NCBI RefSeq assembly: GCF_009176725.1
Contig: NZ_AP020337.1
Span: forward strand, 1,984,001-2,048,000
Reading direction: 5' to 3'
DNA: 64,000 nt
Source of the DNA: Pseudomonas sp. KUIN-1
Lineage (GTDB): Bacteria > Pseudomonadota > Gammaproteobacteria > Pseudomonadales > Pseudomonadaceae
Shown here: positions 11,901 through 20,173 of the stretch, piece by piece
How positions within the stretch are numbered: position 1 is the first letter of the stretch
Layout: every line of letters starts with the position of its first letter
Notes under the pieces: model-generated
Told to the model about the DNA's origin: nothing
What the model saw: only the letters and a program-made list of their open reading frames with translations
Databases searched by the model: none
Position numbers and translations under genes: made by a program

Positions 11901-14900
11901 TCGGCGCGGCACCAGCCGCCCGTTGCGCGCTGGCCTCAGTGAAAAGCCAGGTGGGTCATCTGGGCGCGGCTGCCGGCGTGGTCGGGCTGATTCGCGCGAC
12001 GCTTGCCGTGTTTCACGGGGTGATCCCGCCCAACCTGGGCTTTGCCCGGATCAATCCGCAAATCGATCTGCAGCACTCGCCGTTCTACATTCCCACCACC
12101 TCACGGCCCTGGCCCGAGGGGCGTCGGCGTCTGGCCGGGGTCAGCAGTTTCGGCATCGGTGGCACCAACGCGCATGTGATTGTCGGCGCCGCGCCGCAGC
12201 AGACAGACCGCGTCGAGGATTGCCCGGCGTGCCTGCTGCTGTCGGCGCACAGCCGTACTGCCCTGGAGCGGGACATGCTGGCGATTGAAGCCTGGCTCAA
12301 CGCCTTTCCCGAGCAGCAGGCTGCGCTGCTGCGTTACCTGCAAAACGGTCGACGCGCGTTGCCCTGGCGCTTCGCGATGATCTGCCAGCCCGGTCAGACA
12401 CCGCGCCTGCAAGCCTCGTCGATCAAGCAGGTGACGCTTTCGGACGTGCGAGTGAACGCCAGCGAGCATTCGCCCCAGGCCCTGCTGGACGCCTGGTATG
12501 CGGGGGCCAGCATCGAAGGGGCGACCGGTTCGACGCCGCCACCCTGGGACTTGCCTCCCTCGGCATTCGATCTGCAGACCTTCCGCTTCAAACCGGCCGT
12601 TCGTACCGAACTGCAGAAGTCGTCAGCCGTCGAGCGCCAGCCGCTGGCAGACTGGTTTTATCAGCGTCAGTGGCAGCGGGTAAGCCGTCTGCGTACCCAA
12701 CCGACTGGTGAGGGTCGTGACGTGCTGGTGGTGTGTAGCCATGAGCGTCTGGATGCCACCACGCTTGGCAGTCTGCAGGGTGTCTATCGGCATGTCATCG
12801 AGGTGCAGGCCGGCAATGGCTACCAGCAGCTTGGCCCGAATCGTTATGAGCTCGACCCGCTGGACCCTGTGGCGTTTGGTCGATTGATCGCCACGCTCGA
12901 TCAGAATGGGCAGACGGCGAGCGAACTGGACTGGCTGCATGCCTTGCCGCTGTCGGTGGGCGGGTCGGTTGACGAGCAAAGCCTTGCGGCCGCGCAATGG
13001 GCCTGTCTGGATACGCTCAGCGCGTTATTGCAGGCCTGGGGACAGAACGTACAGAAGACCGCCCTGCGGCTCTGGCTGTTGTCCTGGCAGGCATGCCCGG
13101 TGAACGGTCAGGTCTTGCGTCCTGAACTGGCGGCGCTGGCCGGTATCACCGAAGTGGCGCCGCAGGAGTACCCGATACGCTGTCATTGGCTGGACCTGCC
13201 CATGGCGCAGTTGAGCACTCAGGCGCGGCACCTGGCGGCGCTGCTGGCCGAACCGGCGTCGCTGCCGCGGCGCATGGCCATTCGTGACGGTTATCTGTGG
13301 CAGCCACAGCTGCTGCCCAGTCCGCTGGTGACTCCGACGGCTGGTTCGAATCTGTTGCCGGCGAACGGCACGTTGCTGGTGCTCGGCGGTACAGGCGGCA
13401 TCGGGCGTACCTTGTGTGAACACCTGCTGCAATCCAGCCAGCGGCGGATAGTGCTGCTGTCGCGAGGTGGCGAGTGTCCGAAACAACTGCACGCCTACGC
13501 TTCGCGCATCGATAGCATCGCTGCGGATATCGCCGACCTGGCGCGCTGGCCCACGGTGCTTGAACAGTTGCGTGAGCGTTATGGGCATTTTGACGGCGTG
13601 ATTCACGCGGCCGGCACCGGAGCGGGCAGCCTGATCCGTCAGCGCGAGGCTCACGTGCTGTCTGAGGCGATGGCCAGCAAGACCCGCGGCATGCTGGCGG
13701 TCGAAGCGTTGATCGAGCAGATGAACCCGGGGTTCGTCCTGTATTGCTCTTCGATGTCGGCACTGTTCGGTGGCGCCGGGCACCTGGACTACGCCGCCGC
13801 CAGTGCCATGCTTGACGGTTTTACCCACTACCGGCCGCATGCCGAAAATGGCTGTGTGCGTCTGGGCATCAACTGGGACATCTGGCGCGATGTCGGCATG
13901 GCCGCTGCCAGTGGCGTCGGGGATGACGCGCACCAGCGGCATCTGGCGGTCGGCATGTCGGCGCAGGAGGGCTGCCGGGTATTCGATGCGGCGATGACGG
14001 CTCAACTGCCGCAGTTGCTGATATCGACCACCGATCCAGCGACGGCACGACACTTTTACCCGGTTCGCCACAGTGCAGTGGCGACGCTGGCTGATACTGC
14101 GCCAGCGCTGGCGGCAGACACTGAAGCGCCTGACCGTCTGCCCGGGCATCTGCATGACTGCCTGTGCAAATGGCTTGGTGTGAATGCTCTGCAGCCGGAT
14201 GCCTCGCTCTATGAGCTGGGCGCCGATTCTCTGACCCTGCTGGACCTGATCGATGAACTGCAGGCCGCGACCGGCGTGGTCTTCCAGTTGTCGCAGTTCA
14301 GCCACACGGTCAGCCTGACCGAGGTCTTGGCGCTGGTGCAGGCGTCAGCGGCCGGAACGGCTGCGGACGAAGACCAATGGGCCGATGCGGTGAGGATCGA
14401 TCAGTGGCATGCGGGCGCGGGCCGCGAGCGCCTGTATCTGATTCACCCGGTGGGTGGCGACGTGCAGGCGTACCGCGAGCTGGCCTCGGCGCTGCACCCT
14501 GATCTGGGCGTGTGGGTGATCGCCGATCCGGCCTTGCGCCTGCCCGAATTGCCGAACATCAGCGTGGATGAGCGCGCGCAACTGTATCTCAAGGCGTTGC
14601 AGGCCCATCACCCCGACGGCACGGCATGGCGGCTGGCCGGCTGGTCGTTCGGCGCGTGGGTGACGCAGGCGATGTGCAGCCTGTTAAAGGAGGATTGCGA
14701 GCAGCCATTGTTGTACCTGATCGATCCCCCCGCGCCGGATGCGGGCACCGAGCTGGCGCAGATCGGCGAAGCGCAGATTCAGCAGGTCTTCCAGCGCGAG
14801 TTTTCTGCACGGCGCGGCCTCAACACGACCACCAGCGCGGCCAGCGAAGACACGCCGCGTTACCTGCAAAGCCTGATTGTCTGCTGCCAGAACAATATGG

Positions 14901-15154
14901 CGAGCATGGCGGGCCACCAGCCCGTGACGCTGGCGCGCACTCCAGTGCGGCTGTTCATTGCCACGCAGCCCAATCCTTACGGCATGGGCAGCGCCTGGCG
15001 GATCGCCGATCTGCAGCGCGCCTGGCAAAGGCTGTTGCCGCACATGTCGAGCTGGCAAGCACTGGACACCGACCACTACGGCATTGTCGCAGCGCCCTGG
15101 GCGCAGGTGATTGCCGAGATGATCAATGCGGACCTGTCGGCGGCGCAGGGCTGA
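5972..15154 (+). CDS. Hybrid NRPS-PKS, A-T-C-A-T-KS-KR-ACP-TE
   Basis: 3060-residue megasynthase. Its ATG overlaps the previous stop; a second ATG at 5975 is better spaced from AGGAGG (5962-5967). Order: A domain without a preceding C domain (YTSGTTGTPKAV; hand-read code DAFFLGATFK, Ile/Val-like), carrier Ser558; C domain with HHVAIDGWSM near residue 742; A domain (TSGSTGTPKG; code DVQFIAHVVK, near the classic proline code DVQLIAHVVK), carrier Ser1606; ketosynthase with intact Cys1822, His1958 and His1996; about 140 residues of linker with no GHSxG acyltransferase; ketoreductase (GGTGGIG, catalytic Tyr2607); ACP Ser2753 (LGADSL); thioesterase with GWSFG, Ser2892. The expected intermediate is an Ile/Val-Pro dipeptide extended by one ketide unit and reduced. 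Malonyl loading must come in trans. This is inferred from domain order; no product is known to me. Confidence 0.93.
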   Translation: MMNRHEENIARNPQTLLSRFAEQVRRDPQALAVIDRQVRLTYAQLASASERIAKGLLAQGASPAEPIALCMPRCWQWVATILAVLKVGAVVVPLDRASPARRRQLMLDDAGCVGLVTLGEDADSLAAPQHGWYVSVEALLEFPDQPALRLPEDFAVSSFLFYTSGTTGTPKAVDVGERGLLRLARTDGCLDIRAGERVSCLSNPAFDACNFELWAPLLNGGCCVIIADADLQDAQQLARVLETQQVDSLFMTVSLFNTLSADNPACFASLRQVLIGGEQVSAAAVRAWYQANPDSRCRIFNAYGPTECTTFAVCYPIPRDFAGDAVPIGRPLPDTGVQVLDPQQRPVARGEAGELYLSGSGVARGYRNRCAETAQRFLRLPTIDAGDVLHYRTGDQVRVNADGLIEYLGRIDRQVKVRGFRIEPGEVEQRILEHPQVAQVHVCTRRQAAEDHQLLAFIVPREALDYRDFDQHLRDNLAVWMRPHQLFVLQRLPLTANGKIDQRALLEQPLKPWRPQAGSRAGEQHSPALDWLLSHARRLLAQPELNGEDDWLGSGGDSLKAMRLRSAIRTHWRREITLGAVLSESFSALAERLGDEQGEASAYPPAPPVNRSGRAPATAEQSRLWLMQQRTPQATAYNVPLILHLAAGVQLSALVDAVQRLLTRHSGLRTAFVSAADGLHQQVHQREAVCQTFATGAFSEQTWRSFAALVFDTPFDLATSALCKAWLLPFADGSCRLLLNLHHVAIDGWSMNLLFDDLVQLYDDALQGRPSAEPSPGLGTLEFALWQRQWRVDPRYRDQRRALAGLHRQHPASSPALLPVREPGPQARLYRQPLGTTRSAALDRFCSRQRVTRYEVLFSVYAWSIYALTGCERPRIASPVSNRPLSEFEDAIGMFANTVLIPTAFDRDKALDQQLHQQTATVREVLALQDVALADLVEDLRLSSSSALFDFMFVLENTDYARLAQTGLRATLEFNETVQAKCPLTLLVVDAGSQLECWWEYQCSYFDAGQMVAVNQLLQQGLDLLLEKPSATLDALLTPYRFSLPPASQGDSAEPPFNTVADWFAYQVSCTPDAPALIDDQQCISYAELDALADTLAATLVEQCPLPEENSAPLQVVLYLEASVEHIVALLALARLNLTAVPLDPGYPLAVQRQVMQQAQPGCVLYSAATEAALEQLSADPRVCHRVDLSAAARPFERRRHAGERPLYTLFTSGSTGTPKGVQVPDRTLCNLLHWQRNEGQLPAKSVTLQFSMLSFDVSFQEIFSTLCGGGCYHLINPRWRQDAQALLSYLVQTRIERLFLPCVALQHLAQTAVSQGVYPQALREVITAGEQLLCTEALRNWFGGMPQARLFNHYGPTETHVVSAWRLPAAVHDWPLRAPIGRAVSNARLLLVDEHDRPVPSGSQGYLLVAGPMISRCYLAAPALNAARFVELPQPEGLTLFYRTGDLARADANACLHYLGRDDQQIKISGQRLELGQIEAVLMQVAQVSNAVVAMQAEPPRLVAWLHSEGTLPDAQQLDRQISLHLPAHVRIDEYRRVDAWPRTPSGKIDRRALGDLGEVLQRQRTGLPAAPLSALEQQLSELFVAVIGRDIEPDQTFFEAGATSLGLMRLHARYNEALPQPVAMAALFEHVSVRRLAQHLSGPAGQTPGAGKGHERGAKAGEQPMAIIGMSVNVAGASNLAEFWAMVQGNGLGIEHFDAADGLVGARSQLSGLLDFDPEYFGISLQEARLMDPQQRHLLMGCVQALQHAGLRPKADGPRIGLIASCGETTYFQQMLRETAEGDLPDGFQMALHHDKDFLATKAAYHLDLGGPALSVQAACGSSLIAVHLAAAMLRQGDSDVMLAAGVLIDPTLTDGYRYRPQHIFSRDGLCRPFSDDASGTIGASGYGVVVLKPLERAQADGDRIYALVEASALNNDGRAKMSYTAPSVAGQSAVISEALRKAGINGADMGYIEAHGTGTLLGDPIEVAALTKAFGAAPAARCALASVKSQVGHLGAAAGVVGLIRATLAVFHGVIPPNLGFARINPQIDLQHSPFYIPTTSRPWPEGRRRLAGVSSFGIGGTNAHVIVGAAPQQTDRVEDCPACLLLSAHSRTALERDMLAIEAWLNAFPEQQAALLRYLQNGRRALPWRFAMICQPGQTPRLQASSIKQVTLSDVRVNASEHSPQALLDAWYAGASIEGATGSTPPPWDLPPSAFDLQTFRFKPAVRTELQKSSAVERQPLADWFYQRQWQRVSRLRTQPTGEGRDVLVVCSHERLDATTLGSLQGVYRHVIEVQAGNGYQQLGPNRYELDPLDPVAFGRLIATLDQNGQTASELDWLHALPLSVGGSVDEQSLAAAQWACLDTLSALLQAWGQNVQKTALRLWLLSWQACPVNGQVLRPELAALAGITEVAPQEYPIRCHWLDLPMAQLSTQARHLAALLAEPASLPRRMAIRDGYLWQPQLLPSPLVTPTAGSNLLPANGTLLVLGGTGGIGRTLCEHLLQSSQRRIVLLSRGGECPKQLHAYASRIDSIAADIADLARWPTVLEQLRERYGHFDGVIHAAGTGAGSLIRQREAHVLSEAMASKTRGMLAVEALIEQMNPGFVLYCSSMSALFGGAGHLDYAAASAMLDGFTHYRPHAENGCVRLGINWDIWRDVGMAAASGVGDDAHQRHLAVGMSAQEGCRVFDAAMTAQLPQLLISTTDPATARHFYPVRHSAVATLADTAPALAADTEAPDRLPGHLHDCLCKWLGVNALQPDASLYELGADSLTLLDLIDELQAATGVVFQLSQFSHTVSLTEVLALVQASAAGTAADEDQWADAVRIDQWHAGAGRERLYLIHPVGGDVQAYRELASALHPDLGVWVIADPALRLPELPNISVDERAQLYLKALQAHHPDGTAWRLAGWSFGAWVTQAMCSLLKEDCEQPLLYLIDPPAPDAGTELAQIGEAQIQQVFQREFSARRGLNTTTSAASEDTPRYLQSLIVCCQNNMASMAGHQPVTLARTPVRLFIATQPNPYGMGSAWRIADLQRAWQRLLPHMSSWQALDTDHYGIVAAPWAQVIAEMINADLSAAQG

Positions 15155-15175
15155 ACGTAACGGCAGGCTTTTCAG

Positions 15176-15194
15176 GCGGGGCTGAAGTCCCCGC
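15176..15194 (+). terminator. Hairpin after the megasynthase genes
   Basis: Perfect 6-bp stem GCGGGG / CCCCGC with a 7-base loop, 22 bases after the synthetase stop. No T-run follows, so it may reduce read-through or protect the mRNA end rather than act as a full intrinsic terminator. The dioxygenase gene starts 56 bases further on. Confidence 0.4.
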
Positions 15195-15249
15195 AGACGA
15201 ACCACGGGCATGGTGACCAGCCATGCCAACAACCTGAAGGTGAGGGATC

Positions 15250-16119
15250 ATGGATCAAATGGCACTCAAGGCCATAGAAGGCATCGCAGGCGCCGTGCGT
15301 GCGCCGTATCAGAGCATCACGGTCAACCGCCTGACACCGATCATCGGTGCCGAGGTCGGCGGTGTCGATCTGTCGCAGCCACTCAGTGCGGAGCAGTTGA
15401 CGGAAATCCGCCGGGCCTTTCTGGAAAATCACGTGCTGGTGTTTCGCGACCAGCACCTGACGGTCGAGCAGCACAAGGCATTCGGCCGACTGTTTGGTCC
15501 GTTGCGCGCCTTGCCGGTGGACAGCATCGATGGCGATGACCCGGAACTGGTCGTGGTGCGCGCCAACGCCCAATCGCGTTTCGCTGCGGGCGAGCAATGG
15601 CACACCGACGGCACCGCTGATCTGGAGCCGTCGATGGGCTCGATGCTGTACGTCAAGGAGACACCCGCCATCGGCACCGGCGGCGACACGCTGTTTGCCA
15701 ACATGCACCTGGCCATTGAAATGCTCTCGCCGGCGATGCAGCAGTTTCTCGGCGGGCTGACAGCCATTCACGATGGCGAGATTCCGTGGAAGGGCTATCA
15801 GCCACCTCCCGGCCTCCCGAAAAGCGAGCACCCGGTGGTGGTTCGCCACCCTGAAACCGGACGCCGCAGCCTGTTCGTCAATTCCGGGTTCACCTCGCAT
15901 ATCGTGCAACTCTCGCCCGGCGAGAGCCGCACCGTGCTGAGTATGCTGTTCGAGCTGATCGCCCGCGAACCTTGCCTCAGTTGTCGCGTGCGCTGGGAAC
16001 CGAACACGCTGGTGTTCTGGGATAACCGTTGCACCCAGCATCACGCGGTGTGGGATTACTTCCCGCACTCGCGCCATGGCGAGCGGGTGACGATTCTCGG
16101 AGGGCGGCCTCAGGCCTGA
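15250..16119 (+). CDS. TauD/TfdA-family Fe(II)/2-oxoglutarate dioxygenase
   Basis: 289-residue non-haem iron dioxygenase. The facial triad is visible: HTDGTAD supplies the proximal His and Asp, and the distal His lies in CTQHHAVWDY. A following Arg in HGERVTILGG should bind the 2-oxoglutarate carboxylate. The N-terminal half carries the family sequence GAEVGGVDLSQPL. The start is supported by AAGGTGAGG 8 bases upstream. The gene follows the megasynthase in the same direction after 95 bases, so it is a likely tailoring enzyme hydroxylating or desaturating an amino-acid residue of the product; that role is inference. A free-standing TauD-like sulfonate or quorum-signal enzyme is the alternative. 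No sulfonate transport genes are nearby. Confidence 0.88.
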   Translation: MDQMALKAIEGIAGAVRAPYQSITVNRLTPIIGAEVGGVDLSQPLSAEQLTEIRRAFLENHVLVFRDQHLTVEQHKAFGRLFGPLRALPVDSIDGDDPELVVVRANAQSRFAAGEQWHTDGTADLEPSMGSMLYVKETPAIGTGGDTLFANMHLAIEMLSPAMQQFLGGLTAIHDGEIPWKGYQPPPGLPKSEHPVVVRHPETGRRSLFVNSGFTSHIVQLSPGESRTVLSMLFELIAREPCLSCRVRWEPNTLVFWDNRCTQHHAVWDYFPHSRHGERVTILGGRPQA

Positions 16120-16162
16120 AGGCACTTGCGGATTGACCGGCGAACACCGTTCAGCTGCTTCA

Positions 16163-16678
16163 TCAGCGCAGTGGCAGGTGGTATATCAGGTCGTCGAACC
16201 ACTGATCGCCGATCTGATAGGCCTGCGGGACGCGGCGCTCGAAGGTGAAGCCGCATTTCTCCAGGACCTTGCAGGAGGCGATGTTGCCGTCGGTCACGGT
16301 CGATTCCAGTGAATCCAGGCCGATGGCAGCGGCGTAGTCGATGATTGCCCGGCGTGACTCGGTGCCGAAGCCCTTGCCTTGATGTTCCGGCAGTAACAGA
16401 CAGCCCACTTCGGCATGACCCGGCGACAGGATGCGAAAGCCACTGACCCCCAGCTCTGCATCGTTTTGTGTGTCTGTGACCACCAGGCACAGCCAGTGAT
16501 CGGACGCCGGCGTCCACTCGGGGAGGCGATGATCGAAGCCTTTACGGATCTGCGCCTCTTCGATTTCTCCGAATACGTAGCGCATGGTCTCGGGCTCGGA
16601 ATGCAGCCTCAAAAACAGTGGCCAGTCGCTGGCGAGCAGGGTTCGCAGATAAAGTCGTTCGGTGTGTAGTTCCAGCAT
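16163..16678 (-). CDS. GNAT acetyltransferase, RimJ/RimL type
   Basis: 171-residue GCN5-related N-acetyltransferase. It begins LELHTERLYLR, typical of the RimJ/RimL branch, and has the acetyl-CoA loop QGKGFGTESRR followed by NIASCKVLEKCGF. I chose the inner ATG at 16678 because GGGAG lies 6 bases before it; an in-frame start at 16696 would add MSREQR. It is convergent with the dioxygenase gene, so it is probably not part of the biosynthetic operon, although an acetylating self-protection role cannot be excluded. Substrate unknown. Confidence 0.85.
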   Translation of the reverse strand: MLELHTERLYLRTLLASDWPLFLRLHSEPETMRYVFGEIEEAQIRKGFDHRLPEWTPASDHWLCLVVTDTQNDAELGVSGFRILSPGHAEVGCLLLPEHQGKGFGTESRRAIIDYAAAIGLDSLESTVTDGNIASCKVLEKCGFTFERRVPQAYQIGDQWFDDLIYHLPLR

Positions 16679-16832
16679 CCGTTGCTCCCGGGACAATCAA
16701 AAAAGGCACAGGGTTTTGTACTCGGCCTGCGGTCAATGATCAATAATGCACGCGCATTTCATCGCCATTGCTCACGGTAATCGTGACGCAACCAGGCAGG
16801 GTCATATCCTTCGGCAGGTCAGGGACGAGTCA

Positions 16833-17960
16833 ATGGCATTTCGCGTATTGGTCATCGGTGGCTACGGTAACTTCGGCAGCCTCATCTGTAATCATCTGGT
16901 GATGATGCCGCACATCGATCTGGTCATTTCCGGTCGTGACCCGCGCAAACTGGCGGAAAAGGTCGCCGCACTGCAAACGCTGGGGGGCAGGTTCTGCGAG
17001 AGCTGGTGCGTGGACATCATGCAGGACGGCGCGGGCACTGAGCTGGGTGGATTGGGCATTGATCTGCTTATCCACACCGCGGGGCCTTTTCAGGGGCAGT
17101 CGTATGCTGTGGCCCGGCATTGCATCGAAGCGGGCGTGAATTATTGCGACCTGGCCGATTGCCGGACGTTTGTCGCCGGTATCGCTACCCTCGATGCCCA
17201 GGCGCGTGAGGCAGGTGTCAGCGTGCTGAGCGGGTGCAGCTCGGTGCCGACGCTTTCGGCCGCCATCATCGATCAGCATCGGCAGCGTTTTCTGCGTATC
17301 GATTCGATAGAGCATGGCATCTCCTCGGCAGCGAAAATGCCCGGTCTGTCGACTGTGCGCGGCGTGCTGGCCAATGCCGGACGACCGATCAGGCAACTGC
17401 GCAACGGCAATGTCCACGAAGTCCATGGCTGGATGGGCCTGACCCTGCGCCGGATGCACGGCATGGGCACGCGGCTGGTGGCCAATGCCGACGTCCCGGA
17501 CCTGGATGTATTCGCGACACGCTACGCCGCGCAGAACCTGAGCTTCAAGGCCGGTTCCGCGCTCAAGGCCGGCGGCATCGCGACCTGGCTGCTGGCGCTG
17601 GCGATTCGCTGCGGGCTGCTGCGCGATCCTGCGCCGTGGGCCGAGCGCCTGTACCGTTGGGGCGCGCGCTTTGAACACTGGGGTGATCGAAAGAGCGCGA
17701 TGTACATCGATGTCGATGGCCTCGACCTCGACGGCCAGCCGTTGCACATGCGTGCGCAATTGACTGCACTGAACGACCAGGGGCCGGAGATTCCCGGCAG
17801 TGCCGCCGTCGCGCTGAGCAGCAAAATGGCCGGTGGCTATCGTCCACTGCCGGGCGCTCGGGCCTGCGTCGGAGAAATCACCGTGGACGAGTACCTGGCG
17901 GCGATCGATGAGCCGGAAAACATCCGGCTGGATGTTCATTTCACGAACCATAACGTCTGA
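16833..17960 (+). CDS. Saccharopine-dehydrogenase-like NAD(P) oxidoreductase
   Basis: 375-residue protein with an N-terminal Rossmann fold (RVLVIGGYGNFGS) and the order of the saccharopine dehydrogenase NADP-binding family, including HTAGPFQGQ and a conserved GVNYCDLAD segment. The ATG at 16833 is preceded by AGGGACGAG; an upstream in-frame start at 16746 is less likely because it would place residues before the nucleotide fold. Family members reduce or oxidise diverse substrates and are not necessarily in lysine metabolism. It lies downstream of the synthetase cluster in the same direction but behind a convergent gene, so membership in the cluster is uncertain. It ends 270 bases before the chemoreceptor gene. 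Confidence 0.82.
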   Translation: MAFRVLVIGGYGNFGSLICNHLVMMPHIDLVISGRDPRKLAEKVAALQTLGGRFCESWCVDIMQDGAGTELGGLGIDLLIHTAGPFQGQSYAVARHCIEAGVNYCDLADCRTFVAGIATLDAQAREAGVSVLSGCSSVPTLSAAIIDQHRQRFLRIDSIEHGISSAAKMPGLSTVRGVLANAGRPIRQLRNGNVHEVHGWMGLTLRRMHGMGTRLVANADVPDLDVFATRYAAQNLSFKAGSALKAGGIATWLLALAIRCGLLRDPAPWAERLYRWGARFEHWGDRKSAMYIDVDGLDLDGQPLHMRAQLTALNDQGPEIPGSAAVALSSKMAGGYRPLPGARACVGEITVDEYLAAIDEPENIRLDVHFTNHNV

Positions 17961-18230
17961 CACTGCTGTAGATGTCCGATGGCTCTGTACAGGCTGCTGA
18001 TGTGGCTTTTTAGTGGCACTTTCTTGCTGTTTTCTACAGCACCAATCATCGGAAAATTCTGCTCATGCAACTTAAATAAATCTTAATCATCGATCCCTGA
18101 GCCCGTAATTCATGGGGTGCGAGGTCCTCTCTCTCTCGACCGGTCCGTTATTCCAGACACATTAACTATCAAGTTAACTCTTTCAGCGCCGACTCACGGG
18201 TATTCCGGAAAAATTAAAGGCACACACGTA

Positions 18231-20159
18231 ATGAGCGCAAAATGGTTGGACAATCTGAAAGTCAGCAAGAAGCTCGGGCTGGGCTTTGCCGCTATTTTGC
18301 TCGGGGTACTGACCGTTACCGTGATCGGTTACTCCAGCACCAACCTGCTGATCGAGCGCATGGGCAAAAGCAGCAAGGTCGCCGAGATCAAGGCTGACGT
18401 TCTGAATGCCCGGATCGCTGCGCAAGCCTATGCGACCGGCCCTACCGCCGCAGGTGTGCAGAATTACGCCAGCGCGCTGGATACCTTGAGCCGCAGTGTC
18501 GATCAGGGCCTGCAGGTGTTCGTGATCTCGAGCAACCTGGCCAAGCTGCGCGAGATCAAGGAGCAGGTGGGCGGTCTGAAGCAGACGTTCGACCAGCTGG
18601 TCGGCATCAATCAGAAAGTCGACGAGGCGTTGAAACCGATCATCAAGGTGTCCGATGACGTCAGCGCGACCTTCGAGAATCTGCTGAACAAGACCATTGA
18701 CGACACCTTGCGCGCGCCGAATGAAACCGGCATCAGGCAGGTCAAGATCGCTGGCGACCTGCGTAACGGCATGACCAATTTCCGTCTGGTGTTTCGCCGC
18801 TACCTGAGCGTTCCGAATGCCGACAACCGTCAGGCCACCTATAAGGCCGCCGACGCCCTGATTGCGCAAGTGGATGCCGCTCGCAGCCAGTTGCCTGTCG
18901 AGGCAAATGCCGCAGTGGATGCCGCGCTGGTGGCGTTGAAACAGTACAAGGTGCTGATGACGTCGATTTCGGACATGCTTCAGCAGACCGAGCAGATCCG
19001 CAATGACCTGCAACAACAATCCGTAGCGACCGCAGCCCGTGCCGATGATCTGGCGGCGCTGCAGGTCATCAGTGCCCAGAAAGAACAACAAACCGCTGTG
19101 GTGCAATTGCTCAGCGTAGCGCTGGTCGTGCTGCTGGTCGGCATCTTTGCTGCGTTCCTGATCACGCGTCAGATTACCGTGCCGTTGAACAGCACCGTGA
19201 TTGCGGCGCGCCGTATTGCCGACGGTGATCTGACCCATGACAGCAGCACCACCCGCCAGGACGAACTGGGCCTGCTGCAGAACACCATGCAACACATGAC
19301 CGTTTCGCTGCGCGGTCTGATCGGTGGCATCGGCAACGGTGTGACGCAGATCGCCACGGCGGCCGAGCAGTTGTCTGCGGTCAGCGAGCAGACCAGCGCG
19401 GGTGTCACCCTGCAGAAAAACGAAGTCGATCAGGTCGCCACCGCCATGAACGAAATGGCCTCCACCGTACAGGAAGTGGCGCGCAACACCGAAGACGCTT
19501 CGCAAGCCGCCAAGCAGGCCAGCGAGCGCGCCGCGCACGGTAGCAGTGTGGTGCAGCATGCCACGCGCGAAATCGGTCAATTGGCCGGTGAAGTGCAGCA
19601 ACTGGGTGAAGCCATGCAGCGCCTGACCGAAGACAGCGGCAAGATCGGCAGCGTGATTGACGTGATCAAGGCGGTGGCCGAGCAGACCAACCTGCTGGCG
19701 CTCAACGCAGCCATCGAGGCTGCACGGGCAGGCGAGCAGGGTCGCGGTTTTGCCGTGGTGGCTGACGAAGTCCGCTCGCTGGCTCAGCGTACGCAGAACT
19801 CCACAACCGAAATCGAAGCGCTGATCCAGGCGTTGCAAAAAGGTACAGGCGCCGCCTCGGGCCTTATGGACGCCAGCCTGCAGCGCACTGAAGGCACCGT
19901 GGTGCTCGCTCGTCAGGCTGAACAGGCGCTGGTGGAAATCAACCAGTCCATTGGCACCATTGAACAGATGAGTCAGCAGATTTCCACCGCGGCCGAGCAA
20001 CAGAGCGCCGTGACCGAAGAAATCAACCGCAGCGTACTCAGTGTTCGCGACATTGCCGATCAGTCCGCTTCGGCCACCGAGCAAAGCGCAGCATCGACCG
20101 TCGAGCTGGCCCGTCTGGGCAGCGATTTGCAGAGCATGGTCGCGCGTTTCAAGATTTAA
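18231..20159 (+). CDS. Methyl-accepting chemotaxis protein, large ligand domain
   Basis: 642-residue inner-membrane chemoreceptor. The first membrane helix is at about residues 14-34 ([20 protein letters not shown]). A mostly helical periplasmic domain of about 250 residues follows, its size and helicity resembling the HBM type found in P. putida McpS. A second helix ([17 protein letters not shown]) leads into a HAMP linker and the conserved cytoplasmic hairpin ([31 protein letters not shown]) that contacts CheA and CheW. There is no C-terminal CheR-binding pentapeptide; it ends ARFKI. I use the ATG at 18231, which opens [16 protein letters not shown] longer in-frame reading from 18117 lacks a membrane logic. 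Ligand unknown; HBM receptors often sense organic acids. Confidence 0.93.
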   Translation: MSAKWLDNLKVSKKLGLGFAAILLGVLTVTVIGYSSTNLLIERMGKSSKVAEIKADVLNARIAAQAYATGPTAAGVQNYASALDTLSRSVDQGLQVFVISSNLAKLREIKEQVGGLKQTFDQLVGINQKVDEALKPIIKVSDDVSATFENLLNKTIDDTLRAPNETGIRQVKIAGDLRNGMTNFRLVFRRYLSVPNADNRQATYKAADALIAQVDAARSQLPVEANAAVDAALVALKQYKVLMTSISDMLQQTEQIRNDLQQQSVATAARADDLAALQVISAQKEQQTAVVQLLSVALVVLLVGIFAAFLITRQITVPLNSTVIAARRIADGDLTHDSSTTRQDELGLLQNTMQHMTVSLRGLIGGIGNGVTQIATAAEQLSAVSEQTSAGVTLQKNEVDQVATAMNEMASTVQEVARNTEDASQAAKQASERAAHGSSVVQHATREIGQLAGEVQQLGEAMQRLTEDSGKIGSVIDVIKAVAEQTNLLALNAAIEAARAGEQGRGFAVVADEVRSLAQRTQNSTTEIEALIQALQKGTGAASGLMDASLQRTEGTVVLARQAEQALVEINQSIGTIEQMSQQISTAAEQQSAVTEEINRSVLSVRDIADQSASATEQSAASTVELARLGSDLQSMVARFKI

Positions 20160-20173
20160 TCTGCGCCAGGCCA

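Noticed and set aside
12190..12630. Hidden acyltransferase between KS and KR
   Set aside because: Only about 140 residues, no GHSxG and no family sequences.
1..16119. Syringolin, syringomycin or yersiniabactin locus
   Set aside because: No desaturase, LuxR regulator, exporter or salicylate genes are visible, and the module order differs. A thiazole oxidase with a Pro-KS module fits none of them as I know them.
16746..16832. Extended N-terminus of the saccharopine-dehydrogenase-like protein
   Set aside because: The extra 29 residues precede the Rossmann start and lack a ribosome site; the ATG at 16833 fits better.
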